Shown: one piece after another, positions 33,204-43,251 of the stretch | Numbering within the stretch: position 1 is the stretch's first letter | Layout: each line of letters starts with the position of its first letter | NCBI RefSeq assembly: GCF_902499075.1 | Contig: NZ_CABVPP010000042.1 | Span: forward strand, 1 to 63,409 | Origin: Burkholderia pseudomultivorans | Lineage (GTDB): Bacteria; Pseudomonadota; Gammaproteobacteria; Burkholderiales; Burkholderiaceae | Reading direction: 5' to 3' | Length of the DNA stretch: 63,409 bases | Made by a program: the position numbers and the translations under genes | The notes under the pieces: model-generated | What the model was told of the DNA's origin: nothing | Seen by the model: only the letters and a program-made list of their open reading frames with translations | The model's database searches: none

Positions 33204-33419
33204 ATGCAAAACCGTCACACGGAACAGCAGCAGGAATTGCACAACCGTTTGGCTGCATTGCAGGAGCAGCACCAGCAGCTCGCTCGGGAGATCGAGCTGA
33301 AGGAAGGGCACTCCGACATCGACGACATCACGCTGCACCGGCTGAAGAAGGAAAAGCTGGCGGCCAAGGACAAAATCATTTTGCTGCAATCGCAGCTCGA
33401 ACCGGATAAGCGCGCCTGA
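33204..33419 (+). CDS. YdcH/DUF465 family small protein
   Basis: A 71-residue, mostly helical protein of the DUF465 (YdcH) family; HRLKKEKLAAKDKI is the recognisable core. The start at 33204 follows GAGGAGG by six bases, which decides it over the longer open frame from 32625. Its function is unknown. It is followed by a DinG-type helicase gene. Confidence 0.85.
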   Translation: MQNRHTEQQQELHNRLAALQEQHQQLAREIELKEGHSDIDDITLHRLKKEKLAAKDKIILLQSQLEPDKRA

Positions 33420-33474
33420 GCGCGGCCTGGCAAGCGCCGGCGCCGCCCGGGCGCAGGACACAGGAACGCTTGCC

Positions 33475-35721
33475 TTGAATTCACCGCTTGAAGCCACCCC
33501 CGATGCCCGGCGTGACGCGTCGTCCGCCGGGCGCGTTCGTGCGCCCGAAGGCACCTTCGAGCTGAGCCGCAAGCGCGTCGACGAACTCGACACGATCTTC
33601 GGCGAAGGCGGGTTGCTCGCGCGCGCGCTCGACGGCTATCGGCCCCGGACGTCGCAGATCGAGATGGCGCGCGCCGTCGCGTCCGCAATGGAGGCGTCCG
33701 CGCGCCGGATGCCCGAGCCCGAGATCTTCGAAACCCGCAAACGGCCCGCGCGCCGCCTCGGCGAAGGCGACAAAACCGCCGAGCCGGGCGCGGACGCCGC
33801 CGCGGCGGCCGAGTCCGACGGCGACGCGGGCGACAACACGCTGATCGTCGAGGCCGGCACGGGTACCGGCAAGACCTACGCGTATCTGGTGCCCGCGATG
33901 CTGTGGGGCGGCAAGGTGATCGTGTCGACCGGCACGAAACACCTGCAGGACCAGTTGTTCCAGCGCGATATCCCGACCGTGCGCAATGCGCTCGCGGTGC
34001 CCGTGACGGTCGCGATGCTCAAGGGGCGCGCGAACTATCTGTGCCATTACTACCTGCAGCGCACGGCCGACAACGGTCGCCTGCCGTCGCGGCAGGACAC
34101 GGCCTATCTGCAGGAAATCATCCGCTTCGCGAAGATCACGAAGAGCGGCGACAAGGCCGAGCTGGCCAGCGTGCCGGAAACGGCGCCCGTATGGTCGATG
34201 GTCACGTCCACGCGCGACAACTGCCTCGGCCAGGAATGCCCGCATTACAAGGAGTGCTTCGTGATGCAGGCGCGGCGCGAGGCGCAGCAGGCCGACGTCG
34301 TGGTCGTCAACCATCACCTGTTCTTCGCGGACATCATGCTGCGCGATACCGGGATGGCCGAGCTGCTGCCGAATGCGAACACGGTGATCTTCGACGAGGC
34401 GCACCAGTTGCCGGAGACGGCGACGCTGTTCTTCGGCGAAACGCTGTCGACGACGCAGATCCTCGAACTGGCCCGCGACACGGTGGCCGAGGGCCTCAGC
34501 CACGCGCGCGATGCGGTCGAATGGGTGAAGCTCGGCGGCGAACTCGAACGCGCGGCGCGCGACCTGCGTCTCGCGTTCGCGAACGACCAGATCGTGCGCA
34601 TGTCGCTCGCGCAGCTCGGCGACGATCATCCGATGTTCGGTGCGCTCGATGCGCTCGAGGCGGCGCTGGACGCGCTCGCGTCGGCGCTGGCGAGCCAGGC
34701 CGAGCGTGCGGAATCGCTCGGTGCGTGCCTGCGGCGCGCGCGCGAACTGCAGGATCTGCTCGCGGGCTGGGTCGCGCCCGGCGCTGCCGAAGCGGCCGCG
34801 CAAGCCGACGCGTCGGTGGCCGACGGTGCGGCGGCCGACGGCGATCCGAACGAGAAGGTGCGCTGGGTCGAGGTGTTCGCGCATACGGTCCAGCTGCACG
34901 AGACGCCGCTGTCGGTCGCGCCGATCTTCGCGAAGCAGCGCGCGGGCGTGCCGCGCGCATGGATCTTCACGTCGGCGACCTTGTCGGTGCGCGGCGACTT
35001 CACGCACTACGCGGCGCAGATGGGCCTCAGCTCGCGGCGCTCGATGACGCTCGCGAGCCCGTTCGACTATCCGTCGCAGGGGCTGCTGTACGTGCCGCGC
35101 AACCTGCCGCAGCCGTCGTCGCCGGCATTTACCGACGCGGTGTTCGATGCCGCGCTGCCGGCGATCGAGGCGTCGGGCGGCGGTGTGTTCATGCTGTGCA
35201 CGACACTGCGCGCGGTCGACCGCATCGCGTCGAAGCTGCGCGACGTGATCGAGGCGCGCGGCTGGAACACGCCGCTGCTCGTGCAGGGCGATGCGAGCCG
35301 TACCGAACTGCTCGATCGGTTTCGCGCGTATGGCAACGCGATCCTGGTCGGCAGCCAGAGCTTCTGGGAAGGCGTCGACGTGCGCGGCGACGCGCTGTCG
35401 CTGGTCGTGATCGACAAGCTGCCGTTCGCGCCGCCGGACGATCCGGTACTGGCCGCGCGGCTCGATGCGCTGACGAAGAAGGGGCTGAGCCCGTTTGCCG
35501 TGCATCAGCTGCCGCAGGCGGTGATCACGCTGAAGCAGGGCGCGGGGCGGCTGATCCGCGCGGAGACCGATCGCGGCGTGCTGATGATCTGCGACACGCG
35601 GCTCGTCGACAAGCCTTACGGGCGCCGCATCTGGCAAAGCCTGCCGCCGTTCAAGCGCACGCGCGAGATTGCGGTCGTGCAGGACTTCTTCGACGAGCAT
35701 CGCGCCGGCAATCGCGCGTGA
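33475..35721 (+). CDS. ATP-dependent DNA helicase, DinG/YoaA type
   Basis: A 748-residue superfamily 2 XPD-like helicase. Walker A is VEAGTGTGKTYAYL, the DEAH box is FDEAHQLPE, and between them the cysteines of DNCLGQECPHYKECF fit a 4Fe-4S cluster. C-terminal motifs include GSQSFWEGVDVRGDALS and GAGRLIRAETDRG. Such enzymes unwind forked or RNA-DNA structures during repair. A TTG at 33475 is the apparent start; the N-terminal 60 residues are low complexity and a downstream start is possible. Confidence 0.9.
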   Translation: MNSPLEATPDARRDASSAGRVRAPEGTFELSRKRVDELDTIFGEGGLLARALDGYRPRTSQIEMARAVASAMEASARRMPEPEIFETRKRPARRLGEGDKTAEPGADAAAAAESDGDAGDNTLIVEAGTGTGKTYAYLVPAMLWGGKVIVSTGTKHLQDQLFQRDIPTVRNALAVPVTVAMLKGRANYLCHYYLQRTADNGRLPSRQDTAYLQEIIRFAKITKSGDKAELASVPETAPVWSMVTSTRDNCLGQECPHYKECFVMQARREAQQADVVVVNHHLFFADIMLRDTGMAELLPNANTVIFDEAHQLPETATLFFGETLSTTQILELARDTVAEGLSHARDAVEWVKLGGELERAARDLRLAFANDQIVRMSLAQLGDDHPMFGALDALEAALDALASALASQAERAESLGACLRRARELQDLLAGWVAPGAAEAAAQADASVADGAAADGDPNEKVRWVEVFAHTVQLHETPLSVAPIFAKQRAGVPRAWIFTSATLSVRGDFTHYAAQMGLSSRRSMTLASPFDYPSQGLLYVPRNLPQPSSPAFTDAVFDAALPAIEASGGGVFMLCTTLRAVDRIASKLRDVIEARGWNTPLLVQGDASRTELLDRFRAYGNAILVGSQSFWEGVDVRGDALSLVVIDKLPFAPPDDPVLAARLDALTKKGLSPFAVHQLPQAVITLKQGAGRLIRAETDRGVLMICDTRLVDKPYGRRIWQSLPPFKRTREIAVVQDFFDEHRAGNRA

Positions 35722-35788
35722 CGGCGCGCGGCGGCCGCCGCGCTGTCTGTCGCCGGCGGCGGTCGATGCGATGGCAACCGATGGCAAT

Positions 35789-35820
35789 AAAAAACCCGGC
35801 TCGCAGGCCGGGTTTTTTAT
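35789..35820. terminator. Bidirectional terminator between the helicase gene and bamD
   Basis: A perfect 12-base inverted repeat (AAAAAACCCGGC and its complement, loop of six) between convergent genes; each strand ends in a run of T. Confidence 0.9.
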
Positions 35821-35850
35821 TGGCGCGGGCGTTGCCGCATGCAGCGTCGC

Positions 35851-36675
35851 TCAGAACTGCCACCACGACTTCTTCGTGCCGGGGCGTGCATGGCCCGTGA
35901 TATACGGGCTGTCCGGGAACGTGCCCGCGAGCACGCGCTTGGTGTCTTCGGCGAGTTCCGGCTGGTTCAGTTTGCCGTACGACAGGATCATGATGTGCAG
36001 CGCATCCTCGATCGCCGGCGCGCCCTTGTAATCCTTGATCGCGAGCTGCGCGCGGTTGATCGCGGCGACATACGCGCCGCGCCGGTAGTAGTAGTCGGCC
36101 GCATGCACCTCGTGCGACGCGAGCGCGTTGACGATGTAGCGCATCCGCGCCGCGGCGTCGGGTGCGTATTTGCTCTTCGGATAGCGATCGACGACGACCT
36201 TGAACGCGTCGTACGATTCGCGCAGCGCCTGCGGATCGCGCTCGCTCATGTCCTGGCCCGAGAAGCGGCCGAACAGCCCGAGATCGTCGTTGAAGTGGAT
36301 CATCCCCTTCAGGTAGTACGCGTACGGGATATCGGGGTGATCCGGGTGGAGCTGGATGAAGCGGTCGACGGCCTGGTCGGCGGCGGCCGCTTCGTTGTCC
36401 TTCCAGTTGCAGTACGCGACGTTGATCTGCGCCTGCTGCGCGAAATGACCGAACGGATCGCGGCCCTGCAGCGCTTCGAAATATTTCGCGCACTTGCCCC
36501 AGTCGCCGCCGGACAGCGCGTCCTGGGCCTCTGAGTATAATTTGTTGTTCGACCAGGTAGCCGTCTCGTCCTGCTTCTGCGGCAAGCCGTGGCAGCCGGC
36601 GATGAGGGCCGCGGCCGCTACCGCCGCAGCCCGGGCGGCGACGGTTCTGGCCGTGCGTTTGGTCGAATTCATCAT
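35851..36675 (-). CDS. bamD: Outer membrane assembly lipoprotein BamD
   Basis: A 274-residue essential lipoprotein of the BAM complex. The signal peptide ends in LIAGCHG, giving a lipidated cysteine near residue 26. The mature protein is made of TPR-like helical repeats (LYSEAQDALSGGDWGKCAKYFEAL, split here; YPKSKYAPDAAARMRYI). It is divergent from rluD, and the 41-base gap between their starts must hold both promoters or parts of them. The first of two adjacent ATGs is used. Confidence 0.94.
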   Translation of the reverse strand: MMNSTKRTARTVAARAAAVAAAALIAGCHGLPQKQDETATWSNNKLYSEAQDALSGGDWGKCAKYFEALQGRDPFGHFAQQAQINVAYCNWKDNEAAAADQAVDRFIQLHPDHPDIPYAYYLKGMIHFNDDLGLFGRFSGQDMSERDPQALRESYDAFKVVVDRYPKSKYAPDAAARMRYIVNALASHEVHAADYYYRRGAYVAAINRAQLAIKDYKGAPAIEDALHIMILSYGKLNQPELAEDTKRVLAGTFPDSPYITGHARPGTKKSWWQF

Positions 36676-36716
36676 GCTCGCATGTCCTAGCTTCAAGTCT
36701 CGGTGACCCAGTCTAA

Positions 36717-37922
36717 ATGACCCGTTCAAGTTCGCAGAATGCCCCGCAGGGCAAGCCAAATCGCGAAGATTATAGCCCAAGCGATCGGCCCGCCGACGTT
36801 GCCTCCGGGGATTCCCTCGACGACGATCTGACCGGCGACGCGTTGCAGCCGCCCGGCGTGCCGTCCGCGGCCGGCGACGACGCGCCGCGCGTCGTCGAAG
36901 TGCCCGTGTCGCTCGCCGGCGAACGACTCGACAAGGCGCTTGCCCAGTTGTTCCCCGAATTCTCCCGCAGCCGGCTGCAGAGCTGGATCGATGCGCAGCG
37001 CGTGCGCGTCGACGGCGCACCGGCGAAGATCCGCCAGCCGGTGCCGCTCGGCGCGACCATCGAGCTGGTGCCCGATCTGCTGCCCGAACAGCTTGCGTTC
37101 ACACCCGAGCCGGTGCCGCTCGACGTCGTCTACGAGGACGACGCGCTCGTCGTCATCAACAAGCCGGCCGGCCTCGTCGTGCATCCGGCCGCCGGCAACT
37201 GGAGCGGCACGATCCTCAACGGGCTGCTGCATCGCTACGGCGACGCGGCGGCCGGCCTGCCGCGCGCGGGGATCGTTCACCGGCTCGACAAGGAAACCTC
37301 GGGCCTGATGGTGGTCGCGCGCACGCTCGCCGCGCAGACCGATCTCGTGCGCCAGCTGCAGGCGCGCACGGTCAAGCGCCGCTATTTCGCGCTCGTGTGG
37401 GGCATGATGCCCGAGGACGGCACGATCGACGCGCCGATCGGCCGCGATCCGCGCGAACGCACGCGCATGGCCGTCGTCACCGGCGCGTCGGGCAAGCCCG
37501 CGCGCACGCATTTCCGCACGGTTGACACATGCGTGTGGCAACGTCAGCCGGTGTCCGCGATCCAGTGCGATCTCGAAACCGGCCGCACGCACCAGATCCG
37601 CGTGCATTGCTCGCATGTCGGGCATCCGCTGCTGGGCGACCCCGTGTACGGCCGCGCGCGCGGCAAGCGCTCGGTCGCGGCGCTGCCGGACGGTTTCGCG
37701 CGGCAGGCGCTGCATGCGTGGCGGCTGGGCCTGATCCATCCGGTCACGGGCAAGGCGATGCAGTGGCGCTGTCCGTTGCCGGACGACATGAACGCGCTCG
37801 TCGAGGCGCTCGGCTTCGGGCGGAACGACGAGGATTTCGATGACGATGACGGTGGCTATGACGACGATTTTGGCGGCGAATACCACGACGATGGGTCGTA
37901 CGCGGACGACGAGGAGGATTGA
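36717..37922 (+). CDS. rluD: 23S rRNA pseudouridine synthase RluD
   Basis: A 401-residue RluA-family pseudouridine synthase that modifies positions 1911, 1915 and 1917 in 23S rRNA. An S4 domain ([20 protein letters not shown]) leads into the catalytic domain with [17 protein letters not shown], where the catalytic Asp lies in HRLDKET. The N-terminus (about 55 residues) and C-terminus (about 35, very Asp/Tyr-rich) are extended compared with E. coli. The divergent bamD-rluD pair followed by pgeF is conserved. Confidence 0.94.
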   Translation: MTRSSSQNAPQGKPNREDYSPSDRPADVASGDSLDDDLTGDALQPPGVPSAAGDDAPRVVEVPVSLAGERLDKALAQLFPEFSRSRLQSWIDAQRVRVDGAPAKIRQPVPLGATIELVPDLLPEQLAFTPEPVPLDVVYEDDALVVINKPAGLVVHPAAGNWSGTILNGLLHRYGDAAAGLPRAGIVHRLDKETSGLMVVARTLAAQTDLVRQLQARTVKRRYFALVWGMMPEDGTIDAPIGRDPRERTRMAVVTGASGKPARTHFRTVDTCVWQRQPVSAIQCDLETGRTHQIRVHCSHVGHPLLGDPVYGRARGKRSVAALPDGFARQALHAWRLGLIHPVTGKAMQWRCPLPDDMNALVEALGFGRNDEDFDDDDGGYDDDFGGEYHDDGSYADDEED

Positions 37923-38768
37923 GTGCCGATGACGAAGCCGAGCCCGCTGACCTGGCAGGATTGCGTGCAGCCCGACTGGCAGGTGTCGCCGCGCGTGCGC
38001 GCATTGATCACGACGCGCAACGGCGGCGTCAGCGAGGGCCCTTACGGGCGCTGGCAGGAAGGCGCAGCGTGGCCGGGCGGGATGAATCTCGGCCTGCATA
38101 CGGGCGACGAGCCGGCGCATGTCGCCGAGAACCGTGCGCGGCTGCTCGCGCTGGTCGGCCAGCCGAACGCGGCGTGGCTCGAGCAGGTTCACGGCGCGCA
38201 GATCGTGCGTGCGGACGAAGTCATTGCGGCGGCGTCTGCCGTCACGGCGCCGGTGCAGGCCGACGCGAGCGTGACCGACCGGGCGGATGCCGTCTGTGTC
38301 GTGATGGTCGCCGATTGCCTGCCGGTGCTGCTCTGCGATGCGCAGGGGCGCGCGGTGGGCGCGGCGCATGCGGGCTGGCGCGGGCTCGCGGCCGGTATCG
38401 TCGAGCAGACCGCGGCACGCGTCGCGACGCTCGCGGGCGGCGACGCGCGCGAGCTGCATGCGTTCCTCGGGCCGGCGATCGGCCCGCAGGCGTTCGAGGT
38501 CGGCGCGGACGTGCGCGACGCATTTCTCGACACAGCCCCGCAGTCGGAGCATGATGAAACCCGGCGTGCGTTCGTCGCGATCGACGGCGCGCCCGGCAAG
38601 TTTCTCGCCGATCTGTATGCGCTCGCGCGCCTGCGCCTTGCCCGCGCCGGCGTCGCGCACGTGAGCGGCGGGACTGCCTGCACGGTCGCCGAACGCGAGC
38701 GGTACTACTCGTACCGGCGCGATCGCGTCACGGGCCGCATGGCCGCGGCGATCTGGCTGGCCGATTGA
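37923..38768 (+). CDS. pgeF: Peptidoglycan editing factor PgeF (YfiH/laccase-domain)
   Basis: A 281-residue YfiH-family protein. The family binds zinc at a His-Cys-His site, visible in LEQVHGAQIV, VMVADCLPVLL and AAHAGWRGLAAGI. Members act on purine nucleosides in vitro and in E. coli remove wrongly inserted L-serine from peptidoglycan precursors. The GTG at 37923 directly follows the rluD stop; an ATG at 37929 is an equal candidate. Co-transcription with rluD is likely. Confidence 0.9.
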   Translation: MPMTKPSPLTWQDCVQPDWQVSPRVRALITTRNGGVSEGPYGRWQEGAAWPGGMNLGLHTGDEPAHVAENRARLLALVGQPNAAWLEQVHGAQIVRADEVIAAASAVTAPVQADASVTDRADAVCVVMVADCLPVLLCDAQGRAVGAAHAGWRGLAAGIVEQTAARVATLAGGDARELHAFLGPAIGPQAFEVGADVRDAFLDTAPQSEHDETRRAFVAIDGAPGKFLADLYALARLRLARAGVAHVSGGTACTVAERERYYSYRRDRVTGRMAAAIWLAD

Positions 38769-39130
38769 CCGCATCGCGCATGCGGGCGCATTTTGCTGCG
38801 TTGCGAAATCGGGTTATCTCGATATTGATGCGACACGGCGGCGTCGTATGCGCGAGCGAATGAAAAATCGCGGAGTCAAGTCAATCAAAATGTTTTATGT
38901 TTCTCCGAAAGCCTTGTCCCGCCTGTTGCACGTGGATTATCTCCGGACTGAAATGTTCAGTGGTTTGATGTGGCGCTTCACATGGGGAAAACGATAATGA
39001 TAAAAATACCGCACTGCGGCAGAATCTGGAGACGCCTCTCCAGGACATGACGGCCCGGCTCGCAGCCGGCATGCCGCGCCGCGAGCAGGATTTCACGATT
39101 GACGCTCAGGAATCACCGGTAAGGCAGGTA
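38769..39130. other. Intergenic region upstream of phaC
   Basis: No convincing gene. The stretch 38880-39010 is markedly more AT-rich than its surroundings, and TTCACA (38977) with TAAAAA (39001, spacer 18) could be a weak sigma-70 promoter for phaC. In-frame phaC codons reach back to 39047, so part of this region may be coding. Confidence 0.5.
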
Positions 39131-40996
39131 ATGACAGCATCGAAAAATTCGTCGACGTCCGCTCAGGCGGGCACTTCCGCGGGCAGCACGGGATTCGGTC
39201 CGGCGGCCCAGCCGATGCAGCAGATGTTCGAGGCGTGGGTGAACGCGTGGCGCGGTTTTGCGGACCCGGCGCGCGCCGCGACCGCATCGGCCGCGGTGAA
39301 TCCGTTCGCGACATTCCAGTTCCCGACCTCGTTCCCGTTCCAGGTGCCGTCGATGCCCGATTTCGGCGGCGCCGCGTCGCCGTTCGCGGGGCTGAAGCTG
39401 CCGGCCGCGGCGATCCCGCCCGAACGGCTTCAGAAACTGCAGGCCGACTATGCGCGCGACTGCATGACGCTGATGCAGCAGGCCGTCGCCGCGAAGCTGG
39501 AGTCGCCCGAGCTGAAGGACCGCCGTTTCAGCGGCGACGCGTGGAAGGCGTCGCCCGCGCATGCGTTCGCGGCCGCGTGGTATCTGCTCAATGCGCGCTA
39601 TCTGCAGGAACTGGCCGACGCGCTCGAGACCGACCCGAAGACGCGCGAGCGCATCCGCTTCACGGTTCAGCAATGGACGGCCGCCGCCGCGCCGAGCAAC
39701 TTCCTCGCGCTCAATCCCGATGCGCAGAAATCGATTCTCGAGACGCAGGGCGAAAGCCTGCGGCAGGGGATGATGAACCTGCTCGGCGACATGCAGCGCG
39801 GCAAGATTTCGCAGACCGACGAATCGCAGTTCGTGGTCGGCAAGAACCTTGGGTGTACCGAAGGCTCGGTCGTCTACGAGAACGACCTGATCCAGCTGAT
39901 CCAGTACGCGCCGAAAACGGACCAGGTGTTCGAGCGGCCGCTGCTGATCGTGCCGCCGTGCATCAACAAGTTCTACATCCTCGATCTGCAGCCCGAGAAT
40001 TCGCTGGTCGCGCATGCGCTGTCGAACGGTCATCAGGTGTTCCTCGTGTCGTGGCGCAACGCGGATGCGTCGGTCGCGCACAAGACGTGGGACGACTACA
40101 TGAACGAAGGGCTGCTCGCGGCGATCGACGCCGTGCAGCAGATCAGCGGTCGCGAGCAGATCAACACGCTCGGCTTCTGCGTCGGCGGCACGATGCTCGC
40201 CACCGCGCTCGCGGTGCTGGCCGCCCGCGGCGAACATCCGGCCGCGTCGATGACGCTGCTGACCGCAATGCTCGACTTCTCGGATACGGGCATCCTCGAC
40301 GTGTTCGTCGACGAGGCGCACGTGCAGATGCGCGAGCAGACCATCGGCGGCAAGAACGGCACGCCGCCGGGGCTGATGCGCGGCGTCGAGTTCGCGAACA
40401 CGTTCTCGTTCCTGCGCCCGAACGATCTCGTGTGGAACTACGTCGTCGACAACTACCTGAAGGGCCGCACGCCGGCGCCGTTCGACCTGCTGTACTGGAA
40501 CAGCGACTCGACGAGCCTGCCCGGGCCGATGTATGCGTGGTACCTGCGCAATACCTATCTCGAGAACAAGCTGCGCGTGCCGGGCGCGCTGACCGTGTGC
40601 GGCGAGCCGGTCGACCTGTCGCGGATCGACGTGCCGACCTTCATCTACGGATCGCGCGAGGATCACATCGTGCCGTGGCAGACGGCCTATGCGTCGACGT
40701 CGATCCTGACCGGCCCGCTGAAGTTCGTGCTCGGCGCGTCCGGGCATATCGCCGGCGTGATCAACCCGCCGGCCAAGAAGAAGCGCAGCTATTGGGTCGA
40801 CGACGGCGACCTGCCCGCCGACGCGGACGACTGGTTCGCCGGTGCGACCGAGCATCCGGGCAGTTGGTGGACGACCTGGGTCGAATGGCTCGACCAGTAC
40901 GGCGGCCGCAAGGTGGCGCCGCCTGCCGCGCCGGGCTCCGCGCAGTTCCCGGTGATCGAGCCGGCGCCGGGCCGCTACGTATTGCAGCGCGATTGA
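39131..40996 (+). CDS. phaC: Class I poly(3-hydroxybutyrate) synthase
   Basis: Polymerises hydroxyacyl-CoA monomers into storage polyester at the granule surface. With the start at 39131 it is 621 residues; the lipase-like box GFCVGG holds the catalytic Cys350, with the aspartate in SREDHIVPW and the histidine in GASGHIAGVINPP completing the triad. ATG 39047 is an in-frame alternative that would add 28 residues. The gene begins the phaC-phaA-phaB-phaR cluster, but a terminator separates it from phaA. Confidence 0.94.
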   Translation: MTASKNSSTSAQAGTSAGSTGFGPAAQPMQQMFEAWVNAWRGFADPARAATASAAVNPFATFQFPTSFPFQVPSMPDFGGAASPFAGLKLPAAAIPPERLQKLQADYARDCMTLMQQAVAAKLESPELKDRRFSGDAWKASPAHAFAAAWYLLNARYLQELADALETDPKTRERIRFTVQQWTAAAAPSNFLALNPDAQKSILETQGESLRQGMMNLLGDMQRGKISQTDESQFVVGKNLGCTEGSVVYENDLIQLIQYAPKTDQVFERPLLIVPPCINKFYILDLQPENSLVAHALSNGHQVFLVSWRNADASVAHKTWDDYMNEGLLAAIDAVQQISGREQINTLGFCVGGTMLATALAVLAARGEHPAASMTLLTAMLDFSDTGILDVFVDEAHVQMREQTIGGKNGTPPGLMRGVEFANTFSFLRPNDLVWNYVVDNYLKGRTPAPFDLLYWNSDSTSLPGPMYAWYLRNTYLENKLRVPGALTVCGEPVDLSRIDVPTFIYGSREDHIVPWQTAYASTSILTGPLKFVLGASGHIAGVINPPAKKKRSYWVDDGDLPADADDWFAGATEHPGSWWTTWVEWLDQYGGRKVAPPAAPGSAQFPVIEPAPGRYVLQRD

Positions 40997-41010
40997 CGAA
41001 AGCTGAACGA

Positions 41011-41045
41011 CGGCGCACGCTGTCCGGTGCGCCGCGGTTTTTTTA
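41011..41045 (+). terminator. Rho-independent terminator between phaC and phaA
   Basis: An eight-base stem (CGGCGCAC and its complement) followed by CGG and seven T residues, 15 bases after the phaC stop. It implies that phaA has, at least in part, its own promoter. Confidence 0.75.
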
Positions 41046-41095
41046 ACAGGGCTGGTAGCGATGCGCCGTGTCGCGCGGGCCTGGAGGAAAGGAAA

Positions 41096-42277
41096 ATGAC
41101 GGACGTAGTGATCGTATCGGCCGCGCGGACCGCGGTCGGCAAATTCGGCGGCTCGCTGGCGAAGATCGCGGCCCCCGAGCTGGGCGCGACGGTGATTCGC
41201 GCGGTGCTGGAGCGTGCGGGCGTGAAGCCCGAGCAGGTGAGCGAAGTGATCCTGGGCCAGGTGCTGACGGCGGGCTCGGGCCAGAACCCGGCGCGCCAGT
41301 CGCTGATCAAGGCGGGGTTGCCGAGCGCGGTGCCGGGGATGACGATCAACAAGGTGTGCGGCTCGGGCCTGAAGGCGGTGATGCTGGCGGCCAACGCGAT
41401 CGCGGCGGGCGACGCGGACATCGTGATCGCGGGCGGCCAGGAGAACATGAGCGCGGCGCCGCACGTGCTGCCGGGCTCGCGCGACGGGTTCCGGATGGGC
41501 GACGCGAAGCTGGTCGACACGATGATCGTCGACGGGCTGTGGGACGTGTACAACCAGTACCACATGGGGATCACGGCGGAGAACGTCGCGAAGGAATACG
41601 GGATCACGCGCGAGGAGCAGGACGCGTTCGCGGCGCTGTCGCAGAACAAGGCCGAGGCCGCGCAAAAGGCCGGCCGCTTCGACGACGAGATCGTGCCGGT
41701 GTCGATTCCGCAGCGCAAGGGCGAGCCGCTGCAGTTCAAGACGGACGAGTTCGTGCGCCACGGCGTGACGGCGGAATCGCTCGCGGGCCTGAAGCCGGCG
41801 TTCGCGAAGGACGGTACGGTGACGGCGGCCAACGCGTCGGGGATCAACGACGGCGCGGCGGCGGTGCTGGTGATGTCGGCCAAGCGTGCCGAGGCGCTGG
41901 GGCTGACGCCGCTCGCGCGGATCAAGGCGTACGCGAACGCGGGCGTCGATCCGAGCGTGATGGGCATGGGCCCGGTGCCGGCATCGCGCCGGTGCCTGGA
42001 GCGCGCGGGCTGGACGCCGGGCGACCTGGACCTGATGGAGATCAACGAGGCGTTCGCGGCGCAGGCGCTGGCGGTGCACAAGCAGATGGGCTGGGACACG
42101 TCGAAAGTGAACGTGAACGGCGGGGCGATCGCGATCGGTCATCCGATCGGCGCGTCGGGCTGCCGGATCCTGGTGACGCTGCTGCACGAGATGGTCAAGC
42201 GCGATGCGAAGCGCGGGCTGGCGTCGCTGTGTATCGGCGGCGGGATGGGCGTCGCGCTCGCGGTCGAGCGTCCGTAA
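41096..42277 (+). CDS. phaA: Acetyl-CoA acetyltransferase (beta-ketothiolase)
   Basis: A 393-residue thiolase that condenses two acetyl-CoA into acetoacetyl-CoA for polyhydroxybutyrate. The acylated cysteine is in [12 protein letters not shown], the catalytic His in [17 protein letters not shown], and the second Cys in SLCIGGGMG. The start at 41096 follows GGAGGAAAGG. The adjoining phaB reductase supports the assignment. Confidence 0.95.
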   Translation: MTDVVIVSAARTAVGKFGGSLAKIAAPELGATVIRAVLERAGVKPEQVSEVILGQVLTAGSGQNPARQSLIKAGLPSAVPGMTINKVCGSGLKAVMLAANAIAAGDADIVIAGGQENMSAAPHVLPGSRDGFRMGDAKLVDTMIVDGLWDVYNQYHMGITAENVAKEYGITREEQDAFAALSQNKAEAAQKAGRFDDEIVPVSIPQRKGEPLQFKTDEFVRHGVTAESLAGLKPAFAKDGTVTAANASGINDGAAAVLVMSAKRAEALGLTPLARIKAYANAGVDPSVMGMGPVPASRRCLERAGWTPGDLDLMEINEAFAAQALAVHKQMGWDTSKVNVNGGAIAIGHPIGASGCRILVTLLHEMVKRDAKRGLASLCIGGGMGVALAVERP

Positions 42278-42301
42278 GCGGCTGTCCGGCCAACCGTATC
42301 C

Positions 42302-42336
42302 CGGCGCCGGCCGGTTTGCAGCACCGGCCGGCGCCG
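42302..42336. repeat. Long GC-rich hairpin between phaA and phaB
   Basis: A perfect 14-base inverted repeat (CGGCGCCGGCCGGT and complement, seven-base loop) lies 24 bases after the phaA stop. It has no T run, so it is more likely an mRNA-stabilising or attenuating stem than a terminator. Confidence 0.6.
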
Positions 42337-42392
42337 CGTGAAGTCAGAGGGGGCTTCGGCAACTCTCGAAACCAAAAAATGGAGTGAGATTT

Positions 42393-43133
42393 ATGTCTCA
42401 GCGAATTGCTTACGTAACGGGCGGGATGGGCGGCATCGGCACCAGCATTTGCCAGCGCCTGTCGAAAGACGGCTTCAAGGTGGTGGCAGGCTGCGGCCCG
42501 AACTCGCCGCGTCGCGTGAAATGGCTCGAGGACCAGAAGGCGCTCGGCTACGATTTCATCGCGTCGGAAGGCAACGTCGGCGACTGGGACTCGACCAAGG
42601 CGGCGTTCGACAAGGTCAAGGCCGAAGTCGGCGAAATCGACGTGCTGGTCAACAACGCGGGCATCACGCGCGACGTCGTGTTCCGCAAGATGACGCATGA
42701 AGACTGGACTGCCGTCATCGACACCAACCTGACGAGCCTGTTCAACGTGACGAAACAGGTGATCGACGGGATGGTCGAGCGTGGCTGGGGCCGCATCATC
42801 AACATCTCGTCGGTGAACGGTCAGAAGGGGCAATTCGGCCAGACCAACTACTCGACCGCGAAGGCCGGCATCCACGGCTTCACGATGTCGCTCGCACAGG
42901 AAGTCGCGACGAAGGGCGTGACGGTCAACACCGTGTCGCCGGGCTACATCGGCACCGACATGGTGAAGGCGATCCGTCCGGACGTGCTCGAGAAGATCGT
43001 CGCGACGATCCCGGTTCGCCGCCTTGGCGGGCCGGACGAAATCGGCTCGATCGTCGCGTGGCTCGCGTCGAACGATTCCGGTTTCGCGACGGGTGCCGAC
43101 TTCTCGCTGAACGGCGGCCTGCACATGGGCTGA
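42393..43133 (+). CDS. phaB: Acetoacetyl-CoA reductase
   Basis: A 246-residue short-chain dehydrogenase that makes (R)-3-hydroxybutyryl-CoA with NADPH. The nucleotide-binding motif is VTGGMGGIGTSICQRL, and the catalytic serine, tyrosine and lysine lie in NISSVNGQKG and NYSTAKAG. The start at 42393 follows TGGAGTGAG by seven bases; the ORF start at 42384 lacks a site. It supplies the monomer for PhaC. Confidence 0.96.
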   Translation: MSQRIAYVTGGMGGIGTSICQRLSKDGFKVVAGCGPNSPRRVKWLEDQKALGYDFIASEGNVGDWDSTKAAFDKVKAEVGEIDVLVNNAGITRDVVFRKMTHEDWTAVIDTNLTSLFNVTKQVIDGMVERGWGRIINISSVNGQKGQFGQTNYSTAKAGIHGFTMSLAQEVATKGVTVNTVSPGYIGTDMVKAIRPDVLEKIVATIPVRRLGGPDEIGSIVAWLASNDSGFATGADFSLNGGLHMG

Positions 43134-43251
43134 GCTCCCTGGCTGCGCGGATCGGACAGCCGCGCGGCCTGGTGTTTCCGAAGCGCCCCGCCACCCGGTT
43201 TCGGGAGGCGGGGATTCGTCACTTGCGCTACGCTGCACTCAAAGGCGTTAC

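Noticed and set aside
33481-35787. A 768-residue minus-strand frame opposite the helicase gene
   Set aside because: Shadow of a gene with clear Walker, DEAH and iron-sulfur motifs.
39113-42187. A 1024-residue minus-strand frame opposite phaC and phaA
   Set aside because: The plus strand holds complete phaC and phaA with all catalytic residues; the frame is Arg/His/Leu-rich noise.
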